From the NCBI GenBank assembly GCA_023264995.1, contig JAHFUR010000018.1:1-64000 (forward strand): 64,000 bases of DNA. Reading direction: 5' to 3'. Positions within the stretch are counted from its first letter, which is position 1. The number at the start of each line of letters is the position of its first letter. Made by a program: the position numbers and the translations under genes. This DNA comes from Acidimicrobiia bacterium. GTDB lineage: Bacteria > Actinomycetota > Acidimicrobiia > Acidimicrobiales > AC-14. Positions 26,566 to 34,629 of this stretch are shown here, in pieces. Under the pieces are notes generated by a model. That model saw nothing but the letters and a program-made list of their open reading frames with translations. It ran no database searches and was not told the origin of the DNA.

Positions 26566-27222
26566 CTACGACGCTTCGAACCGGATCTTCGTGGCCCCCA
26601 CCGTGATCTCGTCCCCGTTGTTGAGGAGCCGTTCCTTGACCTGGGCGCCGTTGACCCGGGTGCCGTTGGTCGACCCGACGTCGACGACCACGAAGCCGGT
26701 CCCCTGCCGGCGGACCTCGGCATGCCTGCGGCTCACGTTCGGGTCGGAGAGGGCAACGTCGCACTCCGGCATGCGCCCGATGACGAGCGGCTGCTCCCCG
26801 ATCTCGATGCGCCGCCCGTCCTCCAGGAAGATGGACCCCACGGCGGCGCCGCCGGGCGCTTCCTGGAAGGCGCTGGCCACGAGGAACTGGCCCTGGGAGA
26901 GCGAACTGTCGATGTGCAGCTCCACGTGCACCGGCCCCACGAACCCGTACCCTTCGGCCCGGGCGTGGTCCCGGGCGGCCTCGGCCAGCTCCCGGGTGAG
27001 CACCTCGGCGAACGTCTCGAACTGCTCAGAGTCCGCCTGGCTGAGCTCGACGGTGAAGTGGTTGGGCGCCAGCGGGCCGTTGACGCCCAACGTGCGGTGC
27101 AGGTCCATGTCCCGTGTCAGCCGGCGGCCGACCTCCACCGGCTTCAGCCCGCTGCGGAAGGTCTTGGCGAACACACCCTCGACCAGCCGCTCCAGGCGTT
27201 GCTCGAAACCCTGCAGTCCCAT
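26566..27222 (-). CDS. fhaA: FHA-domain protein FhaA, short form
   Basis: The 218-residue protein begins with the DUF3662 domain (LQGFEQRLERLVEGVFAKTF..., about 1-115), followed directly by an FHA domain (about 130-215) with PLVIGRMPECDVAL, VSRRHAEVRR and VVVDVGSTNGTRVNG. The mycobacterial protein is more than twice as long because of a large linker, which is missing here. It would recruit phosphorylated partners such as MviN in the PknB pathway. The ATG start has a CTCCTCGGAG leader with a reasonable ribosome site. It is the first gene of the minus-strand operon, adjacent to the divergent tRNA-Leu gene. Confidence 0.92.
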   Translation of the reverse strand: MGLQGFEQRLERLVEGVFAKTFRSGLKPVEVGRRLTRDMDLHRTLGVNGPLAPNHFTVELSQADSEQFETFAEVLTRELAEAARDHARAEGYGFVGPVHVELHIDSSLSQGQFLVASAFQEAPGGAAVGSIFLEDGRRIEIGEQPLVIGRMPECDVALSDPNVSRRHAEVRRQGTGFVVVDVGSTNGTRVNGAQVKERLLNNGDEITVGATKIRFEAS

Positions 27223-27290
27223 CTCCGAGGAGCTTACCCAGGCACTGCCAAACCTGAGCCTACGCGTCAGCTACCGTGTCACCGTCGCTC

Positions 27291-27374
27291 GGGCGAGTGG
27301 CGGAATAGGCAGACGCGCAGGATTCAGGTTCCTGTGTCCGAAAGGACGTGGGGGTTCAAGTCCCCCCTCGCCCA
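27291..27374 (+). tRNA. tRNA-Leu (anticodon CAG)
   Basis: The 7-bp acceptor stem GGGCGAG/CTCGCCC pairs (27291-27297 with 27367-27373) with discriminator A27374. A five-base anticodon stem (27318-27322) flanks the loop whose centre is CAG, reading CUG codons. A long variable arm, as required for tRNA-Leu, and a T-arm GGGGG/CCCCC with TTCAAGT loop (27350-27366) complete it. No CCA is encoded. Its 3' 58 bases lie within the 59-bp repeat that marks the integration site of the adjacent element, which restores an intact gene. Confidence 0.95.
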
Positions 27375-27375
27375 C
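27317..27375 (+). repeat. Left attachment-site repeat (within tRNA-Leu)
   Basis: A 59-bp sequence covering the anticodon arm, variable arm and T-arm to one base past the tRNA, identical to 46317-46375. Identity ends at 27316 and 27376. It is the attL-side core copy. Confidence 0.95.
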
Positions 27376-27878
27376 AAGGTAAAAGAGTAGGTCAGCGGGT
27401 GTGCGGCGGCCTTCTGGGCGGGTTTGGCGAGGGCCGTCGGAGGCCGATCAAGGCCCAGAGGACACGAAAAGGACACGCGCTGGAGAGCTGCGTCGTCTCG
27501 AAGCGCGCCAAAGCGGGGTACACGGATGGCCTGATCGACGGCTTCAGCAGTGAAACGAGACACCCGCGATCCGTGTACGGTCCTCCGTGCGCGGCCATCC
27601 GAACGCAACTGGTGGCGGCGACAGGCGTCATTGGCGGTCGATCACTGTTGTGCCCAGGCGAGACGGGGTTCCGAGAGCCGAACGTCGCACCGAACGGTGG
27701 GTCGGACGAGCTTGGGAGGCTCCGGCCGGACTATGTCAAGCCCGGCGTCGGATGACGATGGGTGCCACGGCAGCCTCCGTCGGTTGCCCACGGGTGCCGG
27801 TCCCTCGGTCGTCGGCGCCCCGCTTCACCACACGTGCGGCCGTTCTCCAACCGTCATCAAGGGCATCATTGGGCGACG
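27376..27878. other. Left end of element, no gene
   Basis: The 503 bases between the tRNA and darT hold no convincing gene. The stretch contains the arm-like repeats at 27460-27477. It presumably carries the promoter for darT, but no obvious -35/-10 pair is seen. Confidence 0.6.
27460..27477 (+). repeat. Integrase arm-like direct repeats, left end
   Basis: Two GGACACG units start at 27460 and 27471, 11 bases apart, inside the element. The surrounding 20 bases (27460-27479) recur exactly at 46165-46184 near the right end in the same orientation. The 11-bp period and end-proximal position resemble arm-type sites of tyrosine integrases; binding is inferred. Confidence 0.55.
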
Positions 27879-28478
27879 ATGGATCGGAGCGAGCTCACCG
27901 AGATGCACTACATCACGGCGATCAGCAACCTCCCGTCGATGCTCCAGTTTGGCCTGCTCTCACACGAGCGTGCCTCGAAGGTTCCGCACGTGTCCGTTGC
28001 GATGGCGGCGATCCAGGGCCGTCGGGCCCCGAAGAAGGTCCCGGGTGGGCGGCCGCTGCATGAGTACGTCAACCTCTACATCAACGGCAGGAACGTGATG
28101 CTGTCGAAAGTGCTCCACGGAAGCTCGATAGATGAGGTCTGCCTGCTCCGCGTGAGTTCCGACGTCATCGATCTCCCACAGGTTGTCATCGCCGATCAGA
28201 ACGCCGCCAGCGACTACGTTCGGTTCGCACATGCTTCGGTTGGGCTCGCCCTCGTCCACCGCGACACGGTCTTCGCTCAGTACTGGACACATCCAGGTGA
28301 CCAGATCACCGAGTGGCGTCACAGGTCCGCCATGTGCGCTGAGGTGCTCGTGCCCGACGCCGTGGCCCCGCACTACATCGTCGGAGCCTTCGTGGGCACG
28401 AGCAAGGCGGCACGGGACGTGAAGGCCGTGGCTTCGGGATTGGCCGTCACAATTGACAAGTACATGTTCTTCCAGTGA
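27879..28478 (+). CDS. DarT-like toxin (DNA ADP-ribosyltransferase, DUF4433)
   Basis: About 199 residues from the ATG at 27879 (an ATG at 27903 is possible). The N-terminus (HYITAISNLPSMLQFGLLSHERA) is the DarT signature. Arg48/Arg49 in QGRRAPKKVP match the NAD-binding arginine, and Glu155 in SAMCAEVLVP matches the catalytic glutamate. DarT enzymes ADP-ribosylate thymidine in single-stranded DNA, blocking replication, and many act in phage defence. The next gene, 18 bases downstream, encodes the macro-domain antitoxin. The catalytic residues appear intact, so the toxin is probably active. It lies near the left end of the element and may help maintain it. Confidence 0.85.
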   Translation: MDRSELTEMHYITAISNLPSMLQFGLLSHERASKVPHVSVAMAAIQGRRAPKKVPGGRPLHEYVNLYINGRNVMLSKVLHGSSIDEVCLLRVSSDVIDLPQVVIADQNAASDYVRFAHASVGLALVHRDTVFAQYWTHPGDQITEWRHRSAMCAEVLVPDAVAPHYIVGAFVGTSKAARDVKAVASGLAVTIDKYMFFQ

Positions 28479-28496
28479 GAGGAGGTGAGTAGACCG

Positions 28497-29624
28497 ATGA
28501 TCACGGTCGTCAAGGGCGACCTCTTCAGGTCCAAGGCGCAGACTCTGGTCAACACCGTCAACTGCGTCGGCGTGATGGGCAAGGGGATCGCCCTTGGGTT
28601 CAAGAAGCGATTCCCCGACATGTTCGCCGATTACGTCCAGCGTTGCGACGCGGGCGCCGTGAAGCTCGGTGAGCCTTACATCTACCGCTCGCTGCTCCCT
28701 CCGTGGGTTCTGAACTTTCCGACCAAGGACCACTGGCGGTCAGTGGCGCGGCTGTCGGACATCACGAGCGGGTTGGACCACGTAGCGGCGCACTACAAGG
28801 ACTGGGGCATCGAATCGCTAGCCGTACCACCGCTCGGCTGCGGTGAAGGCCAGCTCGATTGGCGTGTTGTCGGCCCGACGCTCTATCGCCGACTCGCCGA
28901 GCTGGACGTCGATGTCGAGCTCTACGCCCCGCATGATGCGCCGGAGGCTGAGATGGACCCGATGTTCTTGAGCACGGGTGGCCAGTTGCCCGCCGGTGAC
29001 GCACCGGTGCGCCTTCCGGTTGGTGTCCTGGCGCTCGCTACGATTCTCCGGCTTGTCGAACGCGAGCCGTATCACTGGCCAGTGGGGCGCACGACCTTCC
29101 AGAAGCTCGCCTACTTCGCTAGTCAGGCTGGCATCCCGACAGGTTTGGAGTACCAGCGGGGCAGCTACGGGCCGTTTGCCGAAGACTTGAAGCGCCTCGA
29201 AACGAAGCTGGTGAACAACGGCTTGATTGCCGAGTCCCGTCTGGGGCGCATGTTCGAGGTCCGAACAGGTCCGACGTACCGAGACGCGGTCGAGCGCTAC
29301 AGGACCGAGCTTGAGGAGTGGCGTCCTGCGATCGAGCGGGTCGCTGACCTATTCCTTCGGACCGACACTCGCCGGGCCGAGGTTTTGGCTTCAGCGCACC
29401 TCGCCGCCACGGAACTCTCGGAGCGCAGCCGCCACAAGGGCACACTGCGACCGACTGAGCGCGACGTGGTCGAGGAGGTGCTCCGTTGGAAGCTCAGGCG
29501 CCGGCCGCCACTGGAGGCCGACGAGGTTGCTTCAGCCGTCCGGGGTCTCGGACTTCTGAGCTGGATCGACGTCGACCCCAGCGAGGATCTCTTGCCGGAT
29601 GCTGATCTGGAGTTGGTCGGGTAG
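28497..29624 (+). CDS. DarG-like antitoxin (macrodomain ADP-ribosyl hydrolase)
   Basis: A 375-residue protein starting at the ATG at 28497, preceded by a GGAGGTGAG ribosome site 7 bases upstream. The N-terminal macrodomain (about 1-150) has VNTVNCVGVMGKGIALGFKKRFP and VPPLGCGEGQLDW, the ADP-ribose-binding elements of DarG. It removes ADP-ribose from thymidine and neutralises DarT. The C-terminal half (about 170-375) is the DarG-specific region, with PVGRTTFQKLAYFA and QRGSYGPFAEDLKRL, which blocks the toxin directly. Co-transcription with darT is expected, the usual toxin-then-antitoxin order. An in-frame GTG at 28485 is an alternative start. Confidence 0.87.
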   Translation: MITVVKGDLFRSKAQTLVNTVNCVGVMGKGIALGFKKRFPDMFADYVQRCDAGAVKLGEPYIYRSLLPPWVLNFPTKDHWRSVARLSDITSGLDHVAAHYKDWGIESLAVPPLGCGEGQLDWRVVGPTLYRRLAELDVDVELYAPHDAPEAEMDPMFLSTGGQLPAGDAPVRLPVGVLALATILRLVEREPYHWPVGRTTFQKLAYFASQAGIPTGLEYQRGSYGPFAEDLKRLETKLVNNGLIAESRLGRMFEVRTGPTYRDAVERYRTELEEWRPAIERVADLFLRTDTRRAEVLASAHLAATELSERSRHKGTLRPTERDVVEEVLRWKLRRRPPLEADEVASAVRGLGLLSWIDVDPSEDLLPDADLELVG

Positions 29625-30057
29625 CGGCACAGTCCCCACAACCCCACGCAGGGACCACAAAACACCCGCGTCTGTTCCCGCGTCGCCAGCAGCGAGAGGT
29701 GAAGGGCTCGAACTCGACGTGGTCGAGCGTGGCATCGGCACATCGAGCGCCACCAACGACGTGGTCAACTTGACGATGTAGCCCGTACTAACGATCCGGT
29801 AGTCGCTGCGTCGGGGATACCCGGGTGGGCGCTCGGCGATGGCCTCTGGGTCCCAAGAGCTTCGACGCGGATCCCGGCCATGGTGACGACCCTGGCGAGT
29901 CGAAACGCACCAGGTCAGGCCTGCACCCCTGCCCGTCCGCCGAGCAGTAGCGACCGGAAGGAAAGACACAAGGGCATCTCCGATGCTGCATGACGCCGGA
30001 ATCGGTGCTGCAGCTTCGAAAGACTGTCACTCTCGCGGTGCGCCAGCACCCGTACCT
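29625..30057. other. Gap before relaxase gene, no gene seen
   Basis: The 433 bases contain only short frames with poor codon bias. A small palindrome (GTCAACTTGAC at 29763-29773) and a purine-rich GAGGAGGACGAGGAGG at the very end (30062-30077, actually just inside the proposed start) are the only visible signals. It may hold the relaxase promoter. Confidence 0.5.
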
Positions 30058-33000
30058 ATGAGAGGAGGACGAGGAGGAGTCCCGATTCTCAGGGTGCACA
30101 CGCTCGACAGCTCGCCGAAGGCCATCCGCTACTTCGACGACGTGGCCCGCCGTGACGGTGGCGTCGAGGACTACTTCAGCGGCCGCGGCGAGCGGCCCGG
30201 ACGGTGGATGGGCGCCGGCCTGGAGCACGTCGGCCTCCGCCCCGGCGCCGAGGTCGACGTCGACGCCGTCCACCGGGTCATCTTCGCTGGCGAGCACCCG
30301 GTCAGCGGCGAGCCACTGGGCCAGCGGATGCGTAAGGACGGCATCGCCGGCTTCGGCATGACCTTCTCGGCGCCGAAATCGGTGAGCCTCCTGTGGGCGC
30401 TGGCGTCGCCAGAGGTGGCCGGCGACATCGAGGCCGCCGAGGCCGCTGCCGTCCAGGCCGGCCTGACCTACGTCGAGCGCCACGCCAGCTACGCCCGGCG
30501 TGGACGCAACGGCATCGAGCAGGTCGACGGCGGCGGCTTCATCGCCAGCGCCTACTTCCACCGCACGAGCCGGGAATGCGACCCCCAGCTGCACACCCAC
30601 GTGCTCGTCGCCAACCGGACGCTCTGCGAGGACGGGCGGTGGCGGACCCTCGACAGCCGCCGGCTCATGTGGCGTACCGAGACGCTGAAGGCGGCCGGCG
30701 CCGTCTACCAGCTCGCCCTCCGGGCCGAGCTGTCCCGCTCGCTCGGCGTGGCCTGGGAGCCGGTCAACGAGCACGGCCAGGCCGACATCGCCGGCGTCCC
30801 CCGGTCGCTGATCGAGGACTTCTCCAAGCGCTCGGCGCAGGTGCGGACGGCCGCGGCCGAGATGGTCGTCGAACGGGCCGGCGACGATCCCGCCCGCCTC
30901 GGCCGTGCTCCGTCGCAATGGGAGCTGCAGAAGGCGGCCTACGACACCCGCCGGCACAAGGTCGGCGTCGATTCCGATCGCATCCACGACCTGTGGAGGG
31001 CAGAGGCGGCCGGCCTTGGTTGGGACGCCACGCGGCTGGAGCGGGCGACGCTCCACAGGACGCGGCAACAGAAGCGGGCCGAACTCGCCGAGCCCGAGCT
31101 CACCCGACGCGTCCTCGTCGACCTGACGCTGCGCGAGGCGGCGTTCCGGGCCGGCCACGCCGCCCTCGCCGTGGCCCGCCACGTCGAGGTCGACTCGGCG
31201 GCGCAGGCAGTCGAGGTCGTCGATGCGAAGACCGCCGCCGTGCTCGCCAGTTCGCAGGTCGTCCAGCTGGCCGGTCCCGAGCGCAGCCGGGCCGGGTTCC
31301 CGAAGCGGGCTTCCGACGGACGGAGCACCGTCACCCGCGCCGGCGACCGGTCCTACAGCGTCGATGCCGTGCTCGCCCAGGAGATCCGGGTCCTCGAACG
31401 GGCCGAGGCCGGCCGCACCGCGGGCGTCGCCGTCGTGCCGGCCGACGCCCTGGTTCGGGCCATCGCCGCCCATGACGAGGCGTTCTCCCATCGTCGCCTC
31501 AGCGACGACCAGCGCCGGGCGGTGGCGACGTTCACCGCCGACGGCCAGCGACTGAGCATCCTGATCGGCCCCGCCGGCACCGGGAAGTCGGTGACCCTCG
31601 GCGTGGCCCGGGCCGCGTGGGAGGCGGCGGGCTACTGGGTGCGGGGCTACGCCCCGTTCGGCGCCGCCGCGGCATCTCTCCAGCAGTCGGCTCACATGGA
31701 GAGCGAGGTCGTGGCCAAGTTGCTGTTCGAGCAGCGTCGCCTGGACCAGCTGTCGCCGCAGGACCGCGACCGCTGGGCGCTGACCGGTAGGGACGTGGTC
31801 GTGGTCGACGAGGCCGCCACCCTGGGCACGGCCGACCTGGACCAGCTGTTGGCGGCCGTGGAGGCGGCGGGAGCGAAGCTGGTCCTCGCCGGCGACCACC
31901 GCCAGCTGGCGCCGGTCGTGCGCGGTGGCCTGTTCTCCGAGCTGCACGGGCGCCTCGGCGGGGCCGAGCTGACCGAGGCGCACCGCTTCGAGCAGGAATG
32001 GGAACGGGACGCGGCGATGGCCATCCGTCGCCAGGACGTCCGGGGCCTCAACGGCTACGAAGCGCACGACCGCATCCGCCACGGCGGTCGGCAGGCGATG
32101 CTCGAAGCGGTCTACGAGCATTGGGCCGACGGGTACCTGAACGGGCACGACTCCTTGATGGTGGCCCGCACGAACGAGGTGGTCGACGAGCTCAACCAGC
32201 GGGCCCAGCGGCTGCTCGTCGAGCTGGGGCGGGTCGAGGTCGGCGGTGTCGCCATCGCCGGCGGGGCGGTGGCCGGCGTCGGCGACGTCATCGTCACCCG
32301 TCATCCCGACCGGCGGATCCGGGTGTCGGGGGCATCGGGGCACGTCCGCAACGGCGCCCGCTGGCGGGTGGTGGGCATCGGCCCCGGCGACCTCCTGGTG
32401 GAGGAGCTCGGCCCCTCACCCAACGGGCGCCCGAGCCGAGCGCGCATCCCCATCCGGTACGCCGCCAACCACGTGCAGCTCGGCTACGCCGCCACCGGCC
32501 ATTCGAGCCAGGGTCGGACGGTGGACCGGGTCGGCGTGGTGGTCGAGGGCGGCGAGGACGCCAACTGGCTTTATTCCGCCGTCACCCGCGGCCGTGAGGG
32601 GACGATGCTGTTCGTCGCCACCGCGGCGACGGAACTGGCGGCCGAGTACGGCAAGGAGCCGCCGTCGGCGCGCCAGGTCCTGGAGGCGGTCGTGTTGCGC
32701 GACGGCGAGCCGCAGACCGCCGTCGCCGAGCTCGAGGCCGGGTTGGCTCGCAGCGAGGCGGTGCAGCATCTTGAGGTCCTCGCCACCGCCGAGCGACCGA
32801 CCGGCTCCCTCGCCCGCGAACGACAGGCGCTCAAGCACGAGCTGTTGCGGGCGCCCTCCGAGCGGGACATCAGGGTGGCGGCCGTAGCGGTGGCCCAAGC
32901 GACGAAGTCCGTGGCCGGCGCCGGAGACCGGCTCGAACTGGCCCGGCGACGGCTCCATGAGGTCGAGTCCCGTCGTCTCTGGCGCCGGTCCGGTGAGGAG

Positions 33001-33471
33001 CTGCGCGTCACCCGGCGGTCCGTGACCGATGCCATGAAGGATGTGGCATCGGCGGAGCGCGTCCTCGCCGACGGGCGGGAGAAGTTGGTGACGATGAAGC
33101 TCGACGCCGTCGCCGGCACGGTTGTGCGGGACCGGCTTGAACTGATCGACGGCGCCCTCGACCTGCAGGTCGAGCGCGCCGTCGTTCGGTCGCCCGGGTA
33201 TCTCGTCGCCGCGCTTGGGCGTCGACCCTTCGACGGAACCGTCGCCCGCCGTATTTGGGACAAGGACGCCACCCGGCTTGAGACCTATCGCCATTTCGAT
33301 CTCGGCGTAGGGCCGGACGACGGCGCACTGGCCGCCTCGGGAATGGGTGCGGCGATCGGCATCCGGCCGCGTGACGTCGTTGGCCGGATGTCCTGGGACT
33401 ACGCCGTCCAGGGGCCAACCCCGGCACGGGGTCGTGTGCTCGAACGGGAACCGCTCGGGATCGACCTCTGA
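30058..33471 (+). CDS. MobF-family conjugative relaxase with helicase domain (TrwC/TraA-like)
   Basis: About 1137 residues. The N-terminal TrwC relaxase domain (to about 290) has candidate nucleophile tyrosines in AIRYFDDVARRDGG and EDYFSG and the metal-binding histidines His179 and His181 in PQLHTHVLVAN. A UvrD/RecD2-like helicase follows, with Walker A GPAGTGKSVT (about 505), VVVVDEAATLG (about 580) and AGDHRQLAP (about 612), and VQLGYAATGHSSQGRT near 805 as motif V/VI-like. It nicks its origin of transfer and unwinds one strand for export. The start is uncertain: ATG 30058 lacks a ribosome site, and a GTG at 30094 sits behind a GAGGAGGAG run. Confidence 0.9.
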   Translation: MRGGRGGVPILRVHTLDSSPKAIRYFDDVARRDGGVEDYFSGRGERPGRWMGAGLEHVGLRPGAEVDVDAVHRVIFAGEHPVSGEPLGQRMRKDGIAGFGMTFSAPKSVSLLWALASPEVAGDIEAAEAAAVQAGLTYVERHASYARRGRNGIEQVDGGGFIASAYFHRTSRECDPQLHTHVLVANRTLCEDGRWRTLDSRRLMWRTETLKAAGAVYQLALRAELSRSLGVAWEPVNEHGQADIAGVPRSLIEDFSKRSAQVRTAAAEMVVERAGDDPARLGRAPSQWELQKAAYDTRRHKVGVDSDRIHDLWRAEAAGLGWDATRLERATLHRTRQQKRAELAEPELTRRVLVDLTLREAAFRAGHAALAVARHVEVDSAAQAVEVVDAKTAAVLASSQVVQLAGPERSRAGFPKRASDGRSTVTRAGDRSYSVDAVLAQEIRVLERAEAGRTAGVAVVPADALVRAIAAHDEAFSHRRLSDDQRRAVATFTADGQRLSILIGPAGTGKSVTLGVARAAWEAAGYWVRGYAPFGAAAASLQQSAHMESEVVAKLLFEQRRLDQLSPQDRDRWALTGRDVVVVDEAATLGTADLDQLLAAVEAAGAKLVLAGDHRQLAPVVRGGLFSELHGRLGGAELTEAHRFEQEWERDAAMAIRRQDVRGLNGYEAHDRIRHGGRQAMLEAVYEHWADGYLNGHDSLMVARTNEVVDELNQRAQRLLVELGRVEVGGVAIAGGAVAGVGDVIVTRHPDRRIRVSGASGHVRNGARWRVVGIGPGDLLVEELGPSPNGRPSRARIPIRYAANHVQLGYAATGHSSQGRTVDRVGVVVEGGEDANWLYSAVTRGREGTMLFVATAATELAAEYGKEPPSARQVLEAVVLRDGEPQTAVAELEAGLARSEAVQHLEVLATAERPTGSLARERQALKHELLRAPSERDIRVAAVAVAQATKSVAGAGDRLELARRRLHEVESRRLWRRSGEELRVTRRSVTDAMKDVASAERVLADGREKLVTMKLDAVAGTVVRDRLELIDGALDLQVERAVVRSPGYLVAALGRRPFDGTVARRIWDKDATRLETYRHFDLGVGPDDGALAASGMGAAIGIRPRDVVGRMSWDYAVQGPTPARGRVLEREPLGIDL

Positions 33472-33634
33472 CCGTCGCCACGGACCGTGACCTGCGCGAT
33501 CGGCAACGTCCGCTGCATGTTGCATGGCCGCGACGCGCGGTCATGCAACACCCGCAGCATGCTGCACGCAAAGAATCTTGAGATGCAGCGCCCTTGGCAA
33601 CAACCGTGGCAACAACGGGGCGCACACTCCGGCA
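33472..33634. other. Candidate origin-of-transfer region with hairpin and repeats
   Basis: This gap after the relaxase gene has a 15-bp inverted repeat (33518-33532 and 33536-33550, one G-T pair, 3-base loop), outer arm bases CGCTGC/GCAGC around it, and a direct repeat TGGCAACAAC at 33595-33604 and 33607-33616. Such a layout fits an oriT next to a MobF gene or an operator; neither is proven. A terminator is less likely because no T-run follows. Confidence 0.5.
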
Positions 33635-34372
33635 ATGCCTACCTTGCCCCGGCTGTTCCGCCTGCTGGAGGACGACTGGTCTCTTGTCGGAGGAAGCGCC
33701 GATGCGTCCGCCGCCGCGGCCCGCTGGACGGCGAGCCATCCCGTCCTGAGGGGCTTCGATAGTCCTGCGGCGGTGGTCGACAGCTGCCACCGTCGTGAGG
33801 GGACGACGCCGACCCTGGTGGCCGCCGTGCTGGCCGAGGCCGGCCGCGATCCGTGGGCGGCGAGGACCGTCCTACACATCGTCCTGCCCGGGATCGGCGC
33901 GGTGGCTCGCCGGGCGTCGTGCTACGTCGGAGGGCAGCGCCCGGTGTGGCAGAGCAGCGACGAACTCCACCAGGACGTCGTCCTCATCGCCCTCGATCGG
34001 ATCCACGCCCTCGCCGGAACGGCGCCCGCCTTTCCTTGTCGTGCCATCGTCGATGGGACCTGGCAGCGGGTACGGCACCACGCCGCCTCGGTTCGTCAGG
34101 CGCTGACGACTCGGGCTGACATCGAGGCCGGCGATGACGCCGTCGCCCCGGCCGAGCGCAGCGGGTTGGAGGAGCTCGGCCTGGTGGTCATCGAGGCCGT
34201 CAACGCCGGGGCCCTCGGGACCCTCGACGCCGGGCTTGTGTACTCGTGCCACGTCGGCGGCTACGGCGTCGCCGAGCTGGCGCCGGCCACCGGACGCACG
34301 GCGCGCTCGCTGTGGCGTCGCCGGCGACGAGCCGAGCAGCTCCTGGTGGCGAGGGGGCGGGCCGATGACTGA
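33635..34372 (+). CDS. Element-encoded protein with sigma-factor-like C-terminal helix-turn-helix
   Basis: About 245 residues from the ATG at 33635. Residues 30-150 are helical (VLRGFDSPAAVVDSCHRRE, TLVAAVLAEAGRDPWAARTVLHIVLPGIGAVARRA), similar to sigma-like regulators carried on actinobacterial integrative elements. The C-terminal ~70 residues (LGLVVIEAVNAGALGTLDAGLVY... GYGVAELAPATGRTARSLWRRRRRAEQLLV) look like a sigma region-4-type helix-turn-helix with a basic recognition end. It overlaps the excisionase gene by 8 bases, so it probably controls or is co-expressed with excision. It has no recognisable sigma region 2, so it may be a regulator rather than a true sigma factor. Confidence 0.6.
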   Translation: MPTLPRLFRLLEDDWSLVGGSADASAAAARWTASHPVLRGFDSPAAVVDSCHRREGTTPTLVAAVLAEAGRDPWAARTVLHIVLPGIGAVARRASCYVGGQRPVWQSSDELHQDVVLIALDRIHALAGTAPAFPCRAIVDGTWQRVRHHAASVRQALTTRADIEAGDDAVAPAERSGLEELGLVVIEAVNAGALGTLDAGLVYSCHVGGYGVAELAPATGRTARSLWRRRRRAEQLLVARGRADD

Positions 34373-34583
34373 ACGCGAGGTTCCGCTGACCTTGTCGGAG
34401 GCGGCGGCCTACCTGAACGTCACGGAGCGGTACGTGCGCCGGCTCGTCGCCGAGAGGCGAGTCGCGTTCCACAAGGTCGGGCGCCTGCTGCGGTTTCGCG
34501 CCTCGGACCTCGACGACCTGTTCGAGGCCGGCCGAGTCGAGGTGCCGCCGGACCATCCGTTGCTGCAGCGGCGCCGAGCATGA
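34365..34583 (+). CDS. Excisionase-type helix-turn-helix protein
   Basis: The 72-residue protein starts ATGACTGA overlapping the stop of the previous gene. LTLSEAAAYLNVTERYVRRLVAERRVAFHKVGRLLRF is the winged helix-turn-helix of MerR-like excisionases (residues 6-45), followed by a short acidic tail. Excisionases bend DNA at attachment sites and direct integrase to excise. It lies 46 bases upstream of the integrase gene, the usual pairing in actinobacterial elements. Confidence 0.85.
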   Translation: MTEREVPLTLSEAAAYLNVTERYVRRLVAERRVAFHKVGRLLRFRASDLDDLFEAGRVEVPPDHPLLQRRRA

Positions 34584-34629
34584 AAGCATATGAAGCGGAC
34601 TCGTTAACAATCGAAAGGGGCAGGCAGCG

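Noticed and set aside
29788-32343. 851-residue minus-strand frame over the relaxase
   Set aside because: Antisense of the MobF gene, whose relaxase and helicase motifs are unambiguous.
33518-33550. Rho-independent terminator after the relaxase gene
   Set aside because: The hairpin lacks a following T-run and sits among other repeats, so an oriT or operator is a better reading.
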